This document shows positions 32,420 to 40,588 of a stretch of DNA of 41,607 nucleotides, in pieces. Under the pieces are notes generated by a model, which did no database searches, was not told the origin of the DNA, and saw nothing but the letters and a program-made list of their open reading frames with translations. The translations under genes were made by a program, and so were the position numbers. Source of the stretch: Prosthecobacter sp. Its GTDB lineage: Bacteria; Verrucomicrobiota; Verrucomicrobiia; Verrucomicrobiales; Verrucomicrobiaceae. The stretch spans positions 1 through 41,607 of the forward strand of contig NZ_JAGRPF010000218.1 in NCBI RefSeq assembly GCF_020439865.1, given 5' to 3'. Positions within the stretch are counted from its first letter, which is position 1, and each line of letters begins with the position of its first letter.

Positions 32420-33979
32420 ATGATTCGTTCACTTTTTGTCCTCATTGTCGCCACCGCCGCCGCCCGGGCCGTCGACCCCGCCGCTTTCACCATCAAGACG
32501 ATGACGGCGCAGATGAAATACGACACCACGGAGCTGCTGGTGCAGCCCGGCCAACCGGTGAAGATCCTCTTCGAAAACGGCGACGACCTCCCGCACAACC
32601 TCGTCTTCTGCCAGCCCGGCACCGACACCGCCGCGATGGCGATGAAGCAGATGGAAAAGCCTGAAGAGGCACTGAAACGCAACTGGCTGCCCGATGATCC
32701 TCGCATCTGGGCGCACTCAAAGATGCTCAATCCGCATGAGAAGGAGGAGCTCAACTTCACCGCCCCTGAGAAGGCAGGCACCTATCCTTATGTCTGCACG
32801 TTTCCCGGCCACGCGCTCACAATGCGCGGCGAGATGAAAGTCGCTCCGGCAGGTGACATCCTCCACAACCTGAAGTTCGCCCTCTATCTCGGCAACTGGA
32901 AGCGGCTCCCCGATTTCTCGAAGCTCAAACCGCATCGCGAAGGCAAGGTCGAAGACAACCTGGTGCAGGTGAAACTCGACGATTACAAAAACGAATTCGG
33001 TGTCGTCTTCACCGGCAAGCTGATCGCACCGAAGAAGGGATCGTATCGCTTCTTCCTCGCGAGTGACGACGGCGCACGCATTCTCATCGATGGGCAGGAA
33101 ATCGTAAACGACGACGGCATTCATCCCGCCAGCAACATCCGTGAGAAAGGGCTCCCCTTGGAAAAAGGCGAGCACGAATTCCGCCTCGAGTACTTCCAGG
33201 CCGCGGGTCACATCGAGCTGTATGCGGCGTGGAAGGGCGCCGATTTTCAGATCACCCCTCTGTCGAAGTGGCTGCACCCGAACTGGAAGGGCGGCGCGAA
33301 GAAGAAGCAGGAGTTCGATCCAATACCGCTCATCGTCAAAGACGAGCCCGTCATTTATCGCAACTTCATTCAAGGTGCTGGCAATCGTGGCATCGGAATC
33401 GGCTACCCAGGTGGCATTAACATCGCCTGGAGCGCCGAGAGCATGAATCTCGCCCTTGTCTGGCGTGGTGCGTTCATTGATGCGTCACGCCACTGGAACT
33501 CACGCGGCGGCGGCCATCAGCCCCCGCTCGGCTACGACGTGATTCAGCCCACGGGTGAAGTCACACCGGCCTTCTTCGTCACCGACAAACCCGACGCCGC
33601 TTGGCCGAAGTGGGAAAAAGGCATCCGCTACGAAGGCTTCGCCTGGAAGGGCTACAGCTTGGATGCCAAACGCTTCCCGACCTTCCGTTACACATGGCAC
33701 GATGCGGAAGTCGAAGAGACATTCACCACGGAAGGCGACGGCAACAAGCCGGATGGCAGCCCCACCATCATCCGCACCGTCAAGGTCACAGGCACGATGC
33801 CCGAGCACGCGTGGTTCCGCATTGGGATCGGCAGCTATGAAGCCAAGGATGGAGCCTTTGTTCTCAAAGGCCCAAAACCCTTCCGTATCAAGGCCGCTGG
33901 CGCGCAGATCGCCGGCCAGAATCTCGTCATCCCTGCCAAGGCCGGCACGATGACCATCACCTACCAGTGGGCCCAGTAA
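32420..33979 (+). CDS. Secreted azurin-like cupredoxin fused to a PA14 domain
   Basis: The 519-residue product has a signal peptide (1-17). Residues 20-143 form a blue-copper domain with the azurin ligand set: His59 (DDLPHNLVF), Cys126, His131 and Met135 in VCTFPGHALTM, the same Cys-x4-His-x3-Met spacing as azurin. Next comes a PA14-type beta-barrel (about 152-270, VVFTGKLIAPKKGSYRFFLASDDGARILIDG). A C-terminal region (290-519) is of unknown fold. PA14 domains usually bind carbohydrate, so it may tie electron transfer to polysaccharide attack; that is inference. The next gene encodes a sugar-dehydrogenase-like propeller and starts 20 bp later. Confidence 0.9.
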   Translation: MIRSLFVLIVATAAARAVDPAAFTIKTMTAQMKYDTTELLVQPGQPVKILFENGDDLPHNLVFCQPGTDTAAMAMKQMEKPEEALKRNWLPDDPRIWAHSKMLNPHEKEELNFTAPEKAGTYPYVCTFPGHALTMRGEMKVAPAGDILHNLKFALYLGNWKRLPDFSKLKPHREGKVEDNLVQVKLDDYKNEFGVVFTGKLIAPKKGSYRFFLASDDGARILIDGQEIVNDDGIHPASNIREKGLPLEKGEHEFRLEYFQAAGHIELYAAWKGADFQITPLSKWLHPNWKGGAKKKQEFDPIPLIVKDEPVIYRNFIQGAGNRGIGIGYPGGINIAWSAESMNLALVWRGAFIDASRHWNSRGGGHQPPLGYDVIQPTGEVTPAFFVTDKPDAAWPKWEKGIRYEGFAWKGYSLDAKRFPTFRYTWHDAEVEETFTTEGDGNKPDGSPTIIRTVKVTGTMPEHAWFRIGIGSYEAKDGAFVLKGPKPFRIKAAGAQIAGQNLVIPAKAGTMTITYQWAQ

Positions 33980-33999
33980 AACCTCCGCTATTTGCCGTC

Positions 34000-35502
34000 A
34001 TGAAACGCCTTTCCCTGTTCCTCGCCCTCTGCGCACCGCTTGCCGCCGCCGATCCGGTTGAAGCTGACTACTATAAGACCACCACCTTCGACACGCCCAA
34101 GGAAACCGCACTCGAAGTCGGCTCCATCGATCTCATGCCCGATGGCAAACTCGCGCTCGGCACACGCCGCGGCGAGATCTGGGTCGTCAGCGGCGCCGGC
34201 AGCAGCGATCCCTCCAACGTGAGCTACAAGCTCTTCGCCTCCGGCCTGCATGAGGTGCTCGGCATCGCCTACAATCCGAAAGACAAAAACCTCTACGCCA
34301 CCACGCGCTATGAAATCACGCGATTGAAAGACGTGGACGGCGACGGCCGCGCGGATGTCTTTGAAAACGTGAACGACAGCTGGGGCGTCTCCGGCGACTA
34401 CCACGAATACGCCATCGGATCACGCTTCGACAAAGCCGGCGACCTCTGGGTCACGCTCTGCCTCACAGGTTCCTTCAGCAGCCAGGTTCCCTTCCGCGGC
34501 TGGGCGCTGCGCATCAAGCCAGACGGCACCATGGTCCCCACATGCTCCGGCATCCGCAGTCCGGGCGGCATCGGCTTCGATGCCGATGGCGAGGTTTACT
34601 ACTGCGACAATCAAGGGCCGTGGCACGGCGCCTGCACGCTTCAGCATCTTGTTCCCGGCACCTTCCAAGGTCATCCCGGTGGCAATGTCTGGTACGACCT
34701 CGCGCCAAACATGGGACCACGCCCGATTGATCCCATCCCCGAGGCGTTTCAGGGTGAACGCGGACGCAAAGACTCTCGTCCCGGTGGCGATCCCGATCGC
34801 ATGGTGATGGAGCGCGGGCGCATCAAGCAGCTCATCCCGCCTGCCGTTTACCTCGTGCATGGCAAGATCGGCAATTCGGCCTCCGCCATCATCTGCGACC
34901 TCAGCGACGGCAAGTTCGGTCCGTTCGCAAAGCAGCTCTTCATCGCCGACCAGTCCCACAGCAATCTGAGTCGCGTCTACCTCGAAACCGTCAACGGCAT
35001 CAAGCAGGGTGTCGTCTTCCCTTTTCGCAGCGGCTTCGCCAGCGGCATCATCGGCGGACGAATGGATGAGGAAGGCCGCGTCTTCGTCGGTGGCAGCGAT
35101 CGTGGATGGGGTGCGCGTGGTGGCAAACCGTTCTGCTTTGAAAAGTGCGAATGGACTGGCAAAACACCGTTCGAAGTGCACGAGATGCACGCGAAGCCCG
35201 ACGGTTTTGAAGTCACCTTCACCCAGCCCGTTGATCCTGCTTCCGCGAGCGATTTGAAAAACTACAGCATGCGCGAGTTCACCTATGCCTATCGCGAGCA
35301 GTATGGCGGCGATGAGATCGACGAGATCATTCCCAAGATCACGGCCGTCAAAGTGGCCGAAGACGGCAAATCCGCACGTCTCACAATCTCACCGCTCACC
35401 AAAGGACATGTCCATGAGCTTCACCTTGATGGTGTGAAAAGCGCCGAAGGCCTGCCGCTGCTGCACAAGGTCGGCTATTACACGCTGAACGAGATTCCCT
35501 AA
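34000..35502 (+). CDS. Secreted PVC-type beta-propeller (sugar-dehydrogenase-like)
   Basis: The 500-residue protein has a signal peptide (1-18, ending AAADP). Propeller-like repeats include DLMPDGKLALGTRRGEIWVV, LGIAYNPKDKNLYATTRYEITRLKD, GSRFDKAGDLWVTLCLTG and PGGIGFDADGEVYYCDNQG. This pattern is that of the glucose/sorbosone-dehydrogenase-like propellers abundant in Planctomycetota and Verrucomicrobiota. A calcium-binding-like DVDGDGRADVFEN stretch occurs near residue 113. A C-terminal beta-sandwich follows (FTQPVDPASASDLKNYS). I take the ATG at 34000, which starts right before the signal peptide. It is very likely co-transcribed with the cupredoxin gene and may be its electron partner. Confidence 0.88.
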   Translation: MKRLSLFLALCAPLAAADPVEADYYKTTTFDTPKETALEVGSIDLMPDGKLALGTRRGEIWVVSGAGSSDPSNVSYKLFASGLHEVLGIAYNPKDKNLYATTRYEITRLKDVDGDGRADVFENVNDSWGVSGDYHEYAIGSRFDKAGDLWVTLCLTGSFSSQVPFRGWALRIKPDGTMVPTCSGIRSPGGIGFDADGEVYYCDNQGPWHGACTLQHLVPGTFQGHPGGNVWYDLAPNMGPRPIDPIPEAFQGERGRKDSRPGGDPDRMVMERGRIKQLIPPAVYLVHGKIGNSASAIICDLSDGKFGPFAKQLFIADQSHSNLSRVYLETVNGIKQGVVFPFRSGFASGIIGGRMDEEGRVFVGGSDRGWGARGGKPFCFEKCEWTGKTPFEVHEMHAKPDGFEVTFTQPVDPASASDLKNYSMREFTYAYREQYGGDEIDEIIPKITAVKVAEDGKSARLTISPLTKGHVHELHLDGVKSAEGLPLLHKVGYYTLNEIP

Positions 35503-35508
35503 TAAGCC

Positions 35509-36105
35509 TCAGCGTGTCGTTTTCAGAAGCTTCGCCTTGGGCACATCCAAAAGCTGAATCGTGGCCGCAGGCACCTGCACGGCGGACGCGACGGGAACCG
35601 CAGGCTCGGCGCGTCGGATCTCGACAATGGGCACGTTGTCGGGTTCATTCGGAACTTCCGCACGACGCACCTCCTCTCCCGGGAGCAGTTTCACCGTCGC
35701 CACATCCGAAATCTCGGCCCGGCGCACCTCGACCTGCTCCTCCACGGAGATCTTGGAAGGCGCGGAGTAGTTTTTCACGGCAGCTGCGATCTTCGCCGTG
35801 CGTCCGGGCGCGAGTTCCTTCGCCGTGTTCACGATTTTTTTCACCTTCGCCGGGTCGGCACTCACCGCATCCATGGCGGCGGTCACAATCTCCGCGGCAC
35901 AAGACTCGTGAATGACCAGCGCCTCCTCCAGCCGCATCTCCATTTTCTCAGGCTCCGCACGGATCGCTGCAAACAACTCCGCACAAAGCGCTTCACAGGT
36001 GATCTGCGACCGCGTCGCCTTCACGGGCTGCGCCTGCGCCGGTGATGACACCAGAGGCAGCAGGCAGAATAGACAGATCCAACGCATGGGATGAGAAAGA
36101 CTCAC
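35509..36105 (-). CDS. Secreted protein with three RRAE repeats, unknown
   Basis: A 198-residue product with a signal peptide (about 1-25, ending AQAQ). A helical domain has cysteines (ITCEALCAEL and IHESCAAEI) and an Ala/Lys-rich region. The C-terminal third carries three [EV]-[VI]-RRAE motifs: EVRRAEISD, EVRRAEVPN and EIRRAEPAV. No domain is recognised. It may start at the Met at residue 7 (MRWICL). It is convergent with the propeller gene (stops 6 bp apart) and lies upstream of the M23 peptidase gene end. Confidence 0.7.
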   Translation of the reverse strand: MSLSHPMRWICLFCLLPLVSSPAQAQPVKATRSQITCEALCAELFAAIRAEPEKMEMRLEEALVIHESCAAEIVTAAMDAVSADPAKVKKIVNTAKELAPGRTAKIAAAVKNYSAPSKISVEEQVEVRRAEISDVATVKLLPGEEVRRAEVPNEPDNVPIVEIRRAEPAVPVASAVQVPAATIQLLDVPKAKLLKTTR

Positions 36106-36154
36106 AAGAATGACGGCTTCGAAAGGGCTTCCTTCACATTTTCTTGAACGAATC

Positions 36155-36853
36155 TCAGTCTTTTTGTGGGGCCGGGTTCAGAAGGTCAGCAGCGGCTCCC
36201 CGGTGCGCCCGGATGAACTGCTCCGGTGCGACTCGGTTCAGCGCCGTGTCCGCGTATCCCTGCCCCGGATTGACATAAGGCCCGACGCGAACCTCAAAAT
36301 GCAGGTGGGCCAGAAAGGCCCCGTCCGCCGTCCCCACCGTGCCGATCGGATCACCGCGCTGCACGTCCTGTCCGGCACGCACCTGAAAGGACTCCAGATG
36401 CGCATACATTGTCTGCACCACCGGCCCCAGTTCATCGCCCTCCGGCAGTCGATGCGCGATAAGGATCATTTTGCCCCAGCCCGGCCCCGGGTTTCCTGCA
36501 TACACCACACGCCCGGCCCCGGCTGCATACACCGGATCACCGAGATCGGAATTCTCTCCTCCGATGCCGTTCAGATCATCGCCAAGATGCCGCTCAATGC
36601 GGAACGGCCGGGCATTGTAGGTGAACGCGCCGTCCTCGGATCCCAACGGCATGTCAAACCGCGTCGCCAGTGGCAGCGTGGCCGTTTCACGCGGCGTGAG
36701 GCGCACGAACGCTGGATCGAGCGGCTTCGGTTTCACCGCTGAATCTGGCAGAGCCTCCAGACGCGGCCCGAGCCGCTGCCAGAGCACGCCGATGACCGCC
36801 GCCGCGAGGGCGAGAGTCAAAATCACGCGCATGATCCGCACTGCTTTCTTCAT
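36155..36853 (-). CDS. M23-family (LytM-like) peptidase, membrane-anchored
   Basis: A 232-residue protein with an N-terminal membrane anchor (about 8-25). An M23 domain has the zinc ligands His89 and Asp93 in RHLGDDLNG, His183 and His185 in AHLHFEV, and His152 in TMYAHLES. It should cut peptidoglycan cross-bridges, or if its pocket is altered activate an amidase. The open frame continues to 37243, but that extension overlaps the divergent DUF362 gene. The Met-Lys-Lys start with a following anchor supports 36853. Confidence 0.9.
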   Translation of the reverse strand: MKKAVRIMRVILTLALAAAVIGVLWQRLGPRLEALPDSAVKPKPLDPAFVRLTPRETATLPLATRFDMPLGSEDGAFTYNARPFRIERHLGDDLNGIGGENSDLGDPVYAAGAGRVVYAGNPGPGWGKMILIAHRLPEGDELGPVVQTMYAHLESFQVRAGQDVQRGDPIGTVGTADGAFLAHLHFEVRVGPYVNPGQGYADTALNRVAPEQFIRAHRGAAADLLNPAPQKD

Positions 36854-36919
36854 GCCGGAGATTCGGCAGATGCCGCAGCGTTGCAAAGGGAACGTGCCGC
36901 CCTTAAGTAGCGCCACCTC

Positions 36920-38329
36920 GTGAACACGCTTTCCCCTTCCTCGTTCGGCTCTCCCAAGGTCTCCGTCTTCAGCGGCAAGCCCGACTACGACGACACCTCC
37001 GCCCTCCGCCAGCAGATCCTGGACGCGATCAACGCGCTTGAACTGCCCGCTGACTTCATCAAGCCGGGCGACCGCGTCGTCATCAAACCGAACTGGGTCA
37101 AAGAACACAACGCCAGCAAGCCCGAGGACGAAAACGGCTGGCTCACGATCATCACACATCCTGCTGTCGTTCGCGAAGTCGCCCGCTGGGCTGCGCAAAA
37201 GCTGCAAGGCCGCGGCTCCGTCACGCTTTGCGACGCGCCGCAAAGCGATTCATCCTTCGACACCATCCGCCGCCTGCATCGCCTCGACGACCTCCTCACG
37301 GATCTCACGCGGGAGTTTCCCGGCATCGCCTTCCTGCTCTTCGACATGCGCTGCGAGGAATGGACGATCGACGACGGCGTCACCATCGCCAAGCGCCAGC
37401 TCTCCAGCGATCCCTCCGGCGCAGTGGACATTCACCTCGATGAAGACAGCGAGTTCATCGGCCATCCCGGCCTCGGCAAGCTCTATGGCGCCAGCTACGA
37501 CTTCGCCACCACGAACCGCCAGCATACCGATCCCCATCACGAGTACCGCATCTGCCGCACGCCGATGAACGCAGACGTGCTCATCAACGTGCCAAAGCTT
37601 AAGACGCACAAAAAAGTCGGTCTCACTGTAGCGCTGAAGAACCTCGTCGGCACCACGCCGCGCACCAACTGGCTGCCACGCCACACCGAAGGGACCCCTG
37701 CGGAAGGCGGCGACCAATTTGCCGAATCCACCGCCAAACGCGCCCTCGAAGGCTCGCTCATGCGCAACGCCAAAAAAATCCTCTTTGGTCGCTTTTTCCT
37801 CTCGAAGCTCTTCGTCCCGCTCAAAAAACTCGGCCGCGTCATCTTCGGCGACACCAAGGAAGTCGTCCGCTCTGGCAACTGGCACGGCAACAACACCGCC
37901 TGGCGCATGATCATTGATCTGCACAAATGCTTCTTCTACTTCGACGGCACCGGCAGACGCCGTGAAAAGCCGCTACGCTACCTGACCATCGTCGATGGCA
38001 TCATCGGCGGCGACGGCGACGGCCCCATGTCCTGCGATCCCGTCGAAAGCGGTGTCATCATCGCCGGAACGCATCCAGTGGCCGTCGATTGCGTCAGCGC
38101 CCAGCTCATGGGCCTCAACTGGAAGAAAACCAGCCTCCTCAACGACGCCTTCACTCTCAAACGCCTTCCCATCACCGGCTTTGCCCCTTCAGACATCACC
38201 GTGTCATCCAACAAACACGAATGGACCGGCCCCTTCGAGCAAATGCGCTACTGCTACGAATTCCGCTGTCACTTCGGCTGGGCCGGACATTTGGAAAGCG
38301 ATGAGCGACTGGCGAAGATGCAATCATAG
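36920..38329 (+). CDS. DUF362-family protein
   Basis: A 469-residue soluble protein from a GTG start. It has DUF362 motifs: VVIKPNWVKEH near residue 55, NVPKLKTHKKVGLTVALKNLVGT (about 225) and IVDGIIGGDGDGPMSCDP (about 358). The family has no established reaction; some members carry ferredoxin-like cysteine clusters, which this one lacks. It is often found near polysaccharide or lipid biosynthesis genes. The divergent gene is the M23 peptidase, so an envelope role is possible. No signal peptide is seen. Confidence 0.88.
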   Translation: MNTLSPSSFGSPKVSVFSGKPDYDDTSALRQQILDAINALELPADFIKPGDRVVIKPNWVKEHNASKPEDENGWLTIITHPAVVREVARWAAQKLQGRGSVTLCDAPQSDSSFDTIRRLHRLDDLLTDLTREFPGIAFLLFDMRCEEWTIDDGVTIAKRQLSSDPSGAVDIHLDEDSEFIGHPGLGKLYGASYDFATTNRQHTDPHHEYRICRTPMNADVLINVPKLKTHKKVGLTVALKNLVGTTPRTNWLPRHTEGTPAEGGDQFAESTAKRALEGSLMRNAKKILFGRFFLSKLFVPLKKLGRVIFGDTKEVVRSGNWHGNNTAWRMIIDLHKCFFYFDGTGRRREKPLRYLTIVDGIIGGDGDGPMSCDPVESGVIIAGTHPVAVDCVSAQLMGLNWKKTSLLNDAFTLKRLPITGFAPSDITVSSNKHEWTGPFEQMRYCYEFRCHFGWAGHLESDERLAKMQS

Positions 38330-38357
38330 GCTTCCGACGCATCGAATCTTGTCCCCC

Positions 38358-38867
38358 ATGAAGACCAAACTCAAACGAGCCACGAAACGCATTCCTCAGT
38401 GGGTGACCGAAGCCGTCCGAGGTGGAGTTTATGCCGTAGAAGTCCAACCGACGGTTTACGCCTACTTCTATGTGATCCACGAGGCAGTTGGCATCTACCC
38501 AGTTGCTTCGCAGAACGCAAAACTGCCTCTTTCATTGTTCTCACCCAAGACATGGCGTTGGTTACGCTGGCCCTGGATGTGTTTTCCGCAAAACGCGCAG
38601 TTTCTTGGCCGCTTTGAGGAACTGACCGATGACGATGTGACCGAGCCCGAATATTATGAGCATGAATTGAACACACTGGGGGGAGCAAACGCGTTTCGAA
38701 TTCGCCGCCGCGGGAAAGGTTACGAACTTGTTGACGCTATTGATTGCCTGGAAGTCCCCAAATACATCCGCAGTTTCGATCTCGCCGCTGATATGCTCAC
38801 CTTGCTGCCGCAGATGATGGTGATCGACGGCAACTTGTTTCCTGCGGATGTGAAATCAAAACGGTGA
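38358..38867 (+). CDS. Unrecognised protein
   Basis: A 169-residue soluble protein with a basic N-terminus (KTKLKRATKRIPQWV) and an aromatic-rich middle (WRWLRWPWMCFPQNAQF). No family is recognised. Codon use is less GC3-biased than in the DUF362 gene just upstream (28 bp), so it may be of foreign origin. The frame is open further upstream inside the DUF362 gene, but that part is an out-of-frame shadow, so I start at the ATG at 38358. Its stop lies 10 bp before the purD remnant. Confidence 0.7.
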   Translation: MKTKLKRATKRIPQWVTEAVRGGVYAVEVQPTVYAYFYVIHEAVGIYPVASQNAKLPLSLFSPKTWRWLRWPWMCFPQNAQFLGRFEELTDDDVTEPEYYEHELNTLGGANAFRIRRRGKGYELVDAIDCLEVPKYIRSFDLAADMLTLLPQMMVIDGNLFPADVKSKR

Positions 38868-38877
38868 CGCTGCCACC

Positions 38878-38950
38878 TCACTCAAAGTGCATCTTCCCGA
38901 TGTCCGAGCATCATTGCATGCCATTGAACGAGTTTTTAACGCTCTCAGCA
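38878..38950 (-). pseudogene. Decayed copy of the purD 3' end
   Basis: Read on the minus strand this segment encodes AESVKNSFNGMQ-stop-CSDIGKMHFE-stop. The true PurD C-terminus at 40589-40661 is AESTKITFDGLQRRSDIGKMHFE; 16 of 23 residues are identical. At DNA level 38881-38950 matches 40592-40661 at 54 of 70 bases. The outer 29 bases match at 28 positions and the inner 41 at only 26. An in-frame TGA shows it is not functional. It marks the far edge of a 1.6-kb block that separates it from purD. Confidence 0.85.
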
Positions 38951-38954
38951 TTCG

Positions 38955-39704
38955 TCACTCCTGCTTCTTCACCTCCACCTTCAGCTCCGACTTCGGCACG
39001 ATGGCGATGACCCACGGATGCGTGATCACCTGGGTCACGAAGGACTCCGGTGAAGGCGCTCCCTCCGTGTAGACGATCACCAGCTTTCCGTCCTGCTCGG
39101 TGGCGTTGATGACTTTCGGAACGAATCCGCCCGTGCGGCGCTCGCCCACACCGATGTAGATCGCCATCTGTTTCGTCTCATCCAGCACCTGGGGCGCCGG
39201 GCGCCGCATGCGCTCCCAGAAGCCGGCCCACCCCACCTGCGTCTTGATCAGCTCAGTCGAAAATTGCCCGTCTCCCTCATACTGTCCGTGCCACTGCGGA
39301 AACTCGACGGGCGCCGCTGCAAAGCTGTGGCCTTTCGCCGCCAGACCATAGTCGCCGTCGGTTTCGTTTTTGCTCAGATAGGCGCGATAGCTTTTCCCCT
39401 TTTCAAGAATGGCCGCTTCACTGGGGCCGGGCTTGGTCTGCTTCACCGAGTGGTAGCCGATGCGGATTATGTCTCCTGCTTTCAGGCTGGAGGCGGAACG
39501 TTCGACCGCGGTGACCTTGGCGCCAACGGTGATCGCGCCGCTGTCGTTCGTGACTTCCTGCGCCTGAATCGTCAACACTTCAGGACTCTTCGCCTGCCAC
39601 TCAGCGTACACATACGGCGGCAGTTCGGCGCGTGCCGTGAAACTGAGGCAGACACTGGTGCACACCAGCATGGTCCAACGGGTGGATGATGTTTTCGCAT
39701 TCAT
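38955..39704 (-). CDS. Secreted protein with a C-terminal PrcB-like domain
   Basis: A 249-residue product with a signal peptide (about 1-26, ending TARAEL). A central beta-rich region follows (IQAQEVTNDSGAITVGAKVT, where a strand-turn pattern resembles a small beta-sandwich). The C-terminal third (MAIYIGVGERRTGGFVPKV, then VTQVITHPWVIAIVPK) matches the PrcB C-terminal domain, first described in a treponemal protease complex. The stop is 4 bp from the edge of the purD remnant. It forms a two-gene unit with the gene upstream (25 bp gap). Confidence 0.8.
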   Translation of the reverse strand: MNAKTSSTRWTMLVCTSVCLSFTARAELPPYVYAEWQAKSPEVLTIQAQEVTNDSGAITVGAKVTAVERSASSLKAGDIIRIGYHSVKQTKPGPSEAAILEKGKSYRAYLSKNETDGDYGLAAKGHSFAAAPVEFPQWHGQYEGDGQFSTELIKTQVGWAGFWERMRRPAPQVLDETKQMAIYIGVGERRTGGFVPKVINATEQDGKLVIVYTEGAPSPESFVTQVITHPWVIAIVPKSELKVEVKKQE

Positions 39705-39729
39705 AGTATCGCGGTTTTGACCTGATGTT

Positions 39730-40449
39730 TTAGTTGATCGCTCTCGAGAGGTGCTGGTGCACGACGCTGCCGTCATGAGCCGAAATATCCAAAGTGTAGA
39801 AATGCATTCCTCCGGTGCGCGGAGCGGGATCGAAAACGAAAAATTCGTTTTCACCAACCGGCCGGCTGAAACGCCAGAGCAAAGAGCCGGTCTGGCGGTC
39901 GTAGCTCATGGAGGTTTCAAAAGGAGTCTTGGCAAACCCATGCTGCTTCGCCACCTCCTTCGCCTTCTTCATCGGCACCAGAGGAAGCGCCCCTTTCTTC
40001 GTCGCAAACGCCGGCAAATCGATCTCTTCAAACACCGAGCCGTCCTCGCGCAAGCCGATCTGCGCCACATAGGATTCGATGCCGGAATCCGGCAGGCTCC
40101 AGGTGAACTGAACGTCATACATTCGGAAGTCTGAGGCGTCCTTAGCCGAATTCGTGCGTCGCATCTCCTCGGCATCCGCTAGTCTGCCGGAACTGAATTT
40201 GAGAAGCGGATAGAACTCCTGTCCCAGGCGGGCTTTGAGATGCTTCAGCAGCTTCTCCTGCACCTTGGCGGGCAGAGCTTCAAGCGAAGCCAAGGGCCGG
40301 GCCTTGTCACCCATGAAATACCAGCCCGCACTTTTGGTGACACCGGATTTCTCACCATCGGTCGCTTTCGAATCCGCGCCCGCCTGTGCGCTCGCACCGC
40401 ACATCGACAGCAGGAGGATCAGAAAGAAGGGCCGGTGGTTCGTCTTCAT
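39730..40449 (-). CDS. Secreted unknown protein, possibly PepSY-like
   Basis: A 239-residue product with a signal peptide (about 1-22, ending ASAQA). The mature part alternates strands and helices (AGWYFMGDKARPLASLEALPAKV, MYDVQFTWSLPDSG, TLDISAHDGSVVHQHL). The end has the DGSVV pattern seen in PepSY-like domains, but I do not assign it firmly. It is the first gene of the two-gene unit bounded by the purD repeats. Its promoter must lie in the 139-bp gap (40450-40588) before purD, in which I see no terminator for purD. Confidence 0.75.
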   Translation of the reverse strand: MKTNHRPFFLILLLSMCGASAQAGADSKATDGEKSGVTKSAGWYFMGDKARPLASLEALPAKVQEKLLKHLKARLGQEFYPLLKFSSGRLADAEEMRRTNSAKDASDFRMYDVQFTWSLPDSGIESYVAQIGLREDGSVFEEIDLPAFATKKGALPLVPMKKAKEVAKQHGFAKTPFETSMSYDRQTGSLLWRFSRPVGENEFFVFDPAPRTGGMHFYTLDISAHDGSVVHQHLSRAIN

Positions 40450-40588
40450 CTTCCTCGGTCATGAGTTTTAACTGCTACGGACGACGGAAAACCGGAACGT
40501 CGAACATCCCGCGCTTTCGGGCCAAGCATGCTGGAGCCCCCCCTGAACGTCAATGGCGTTCTCGAAGCCCGCTCACCCTCTGAACATG

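Noticed and set aside
36854..37243. N-terminal extension of the M23 peptidase by 130 codons
   Set aside because: It is antisense to the DUF362 gene, and a Met-Lys-Lys start plus membrane anchor lies at 36853.
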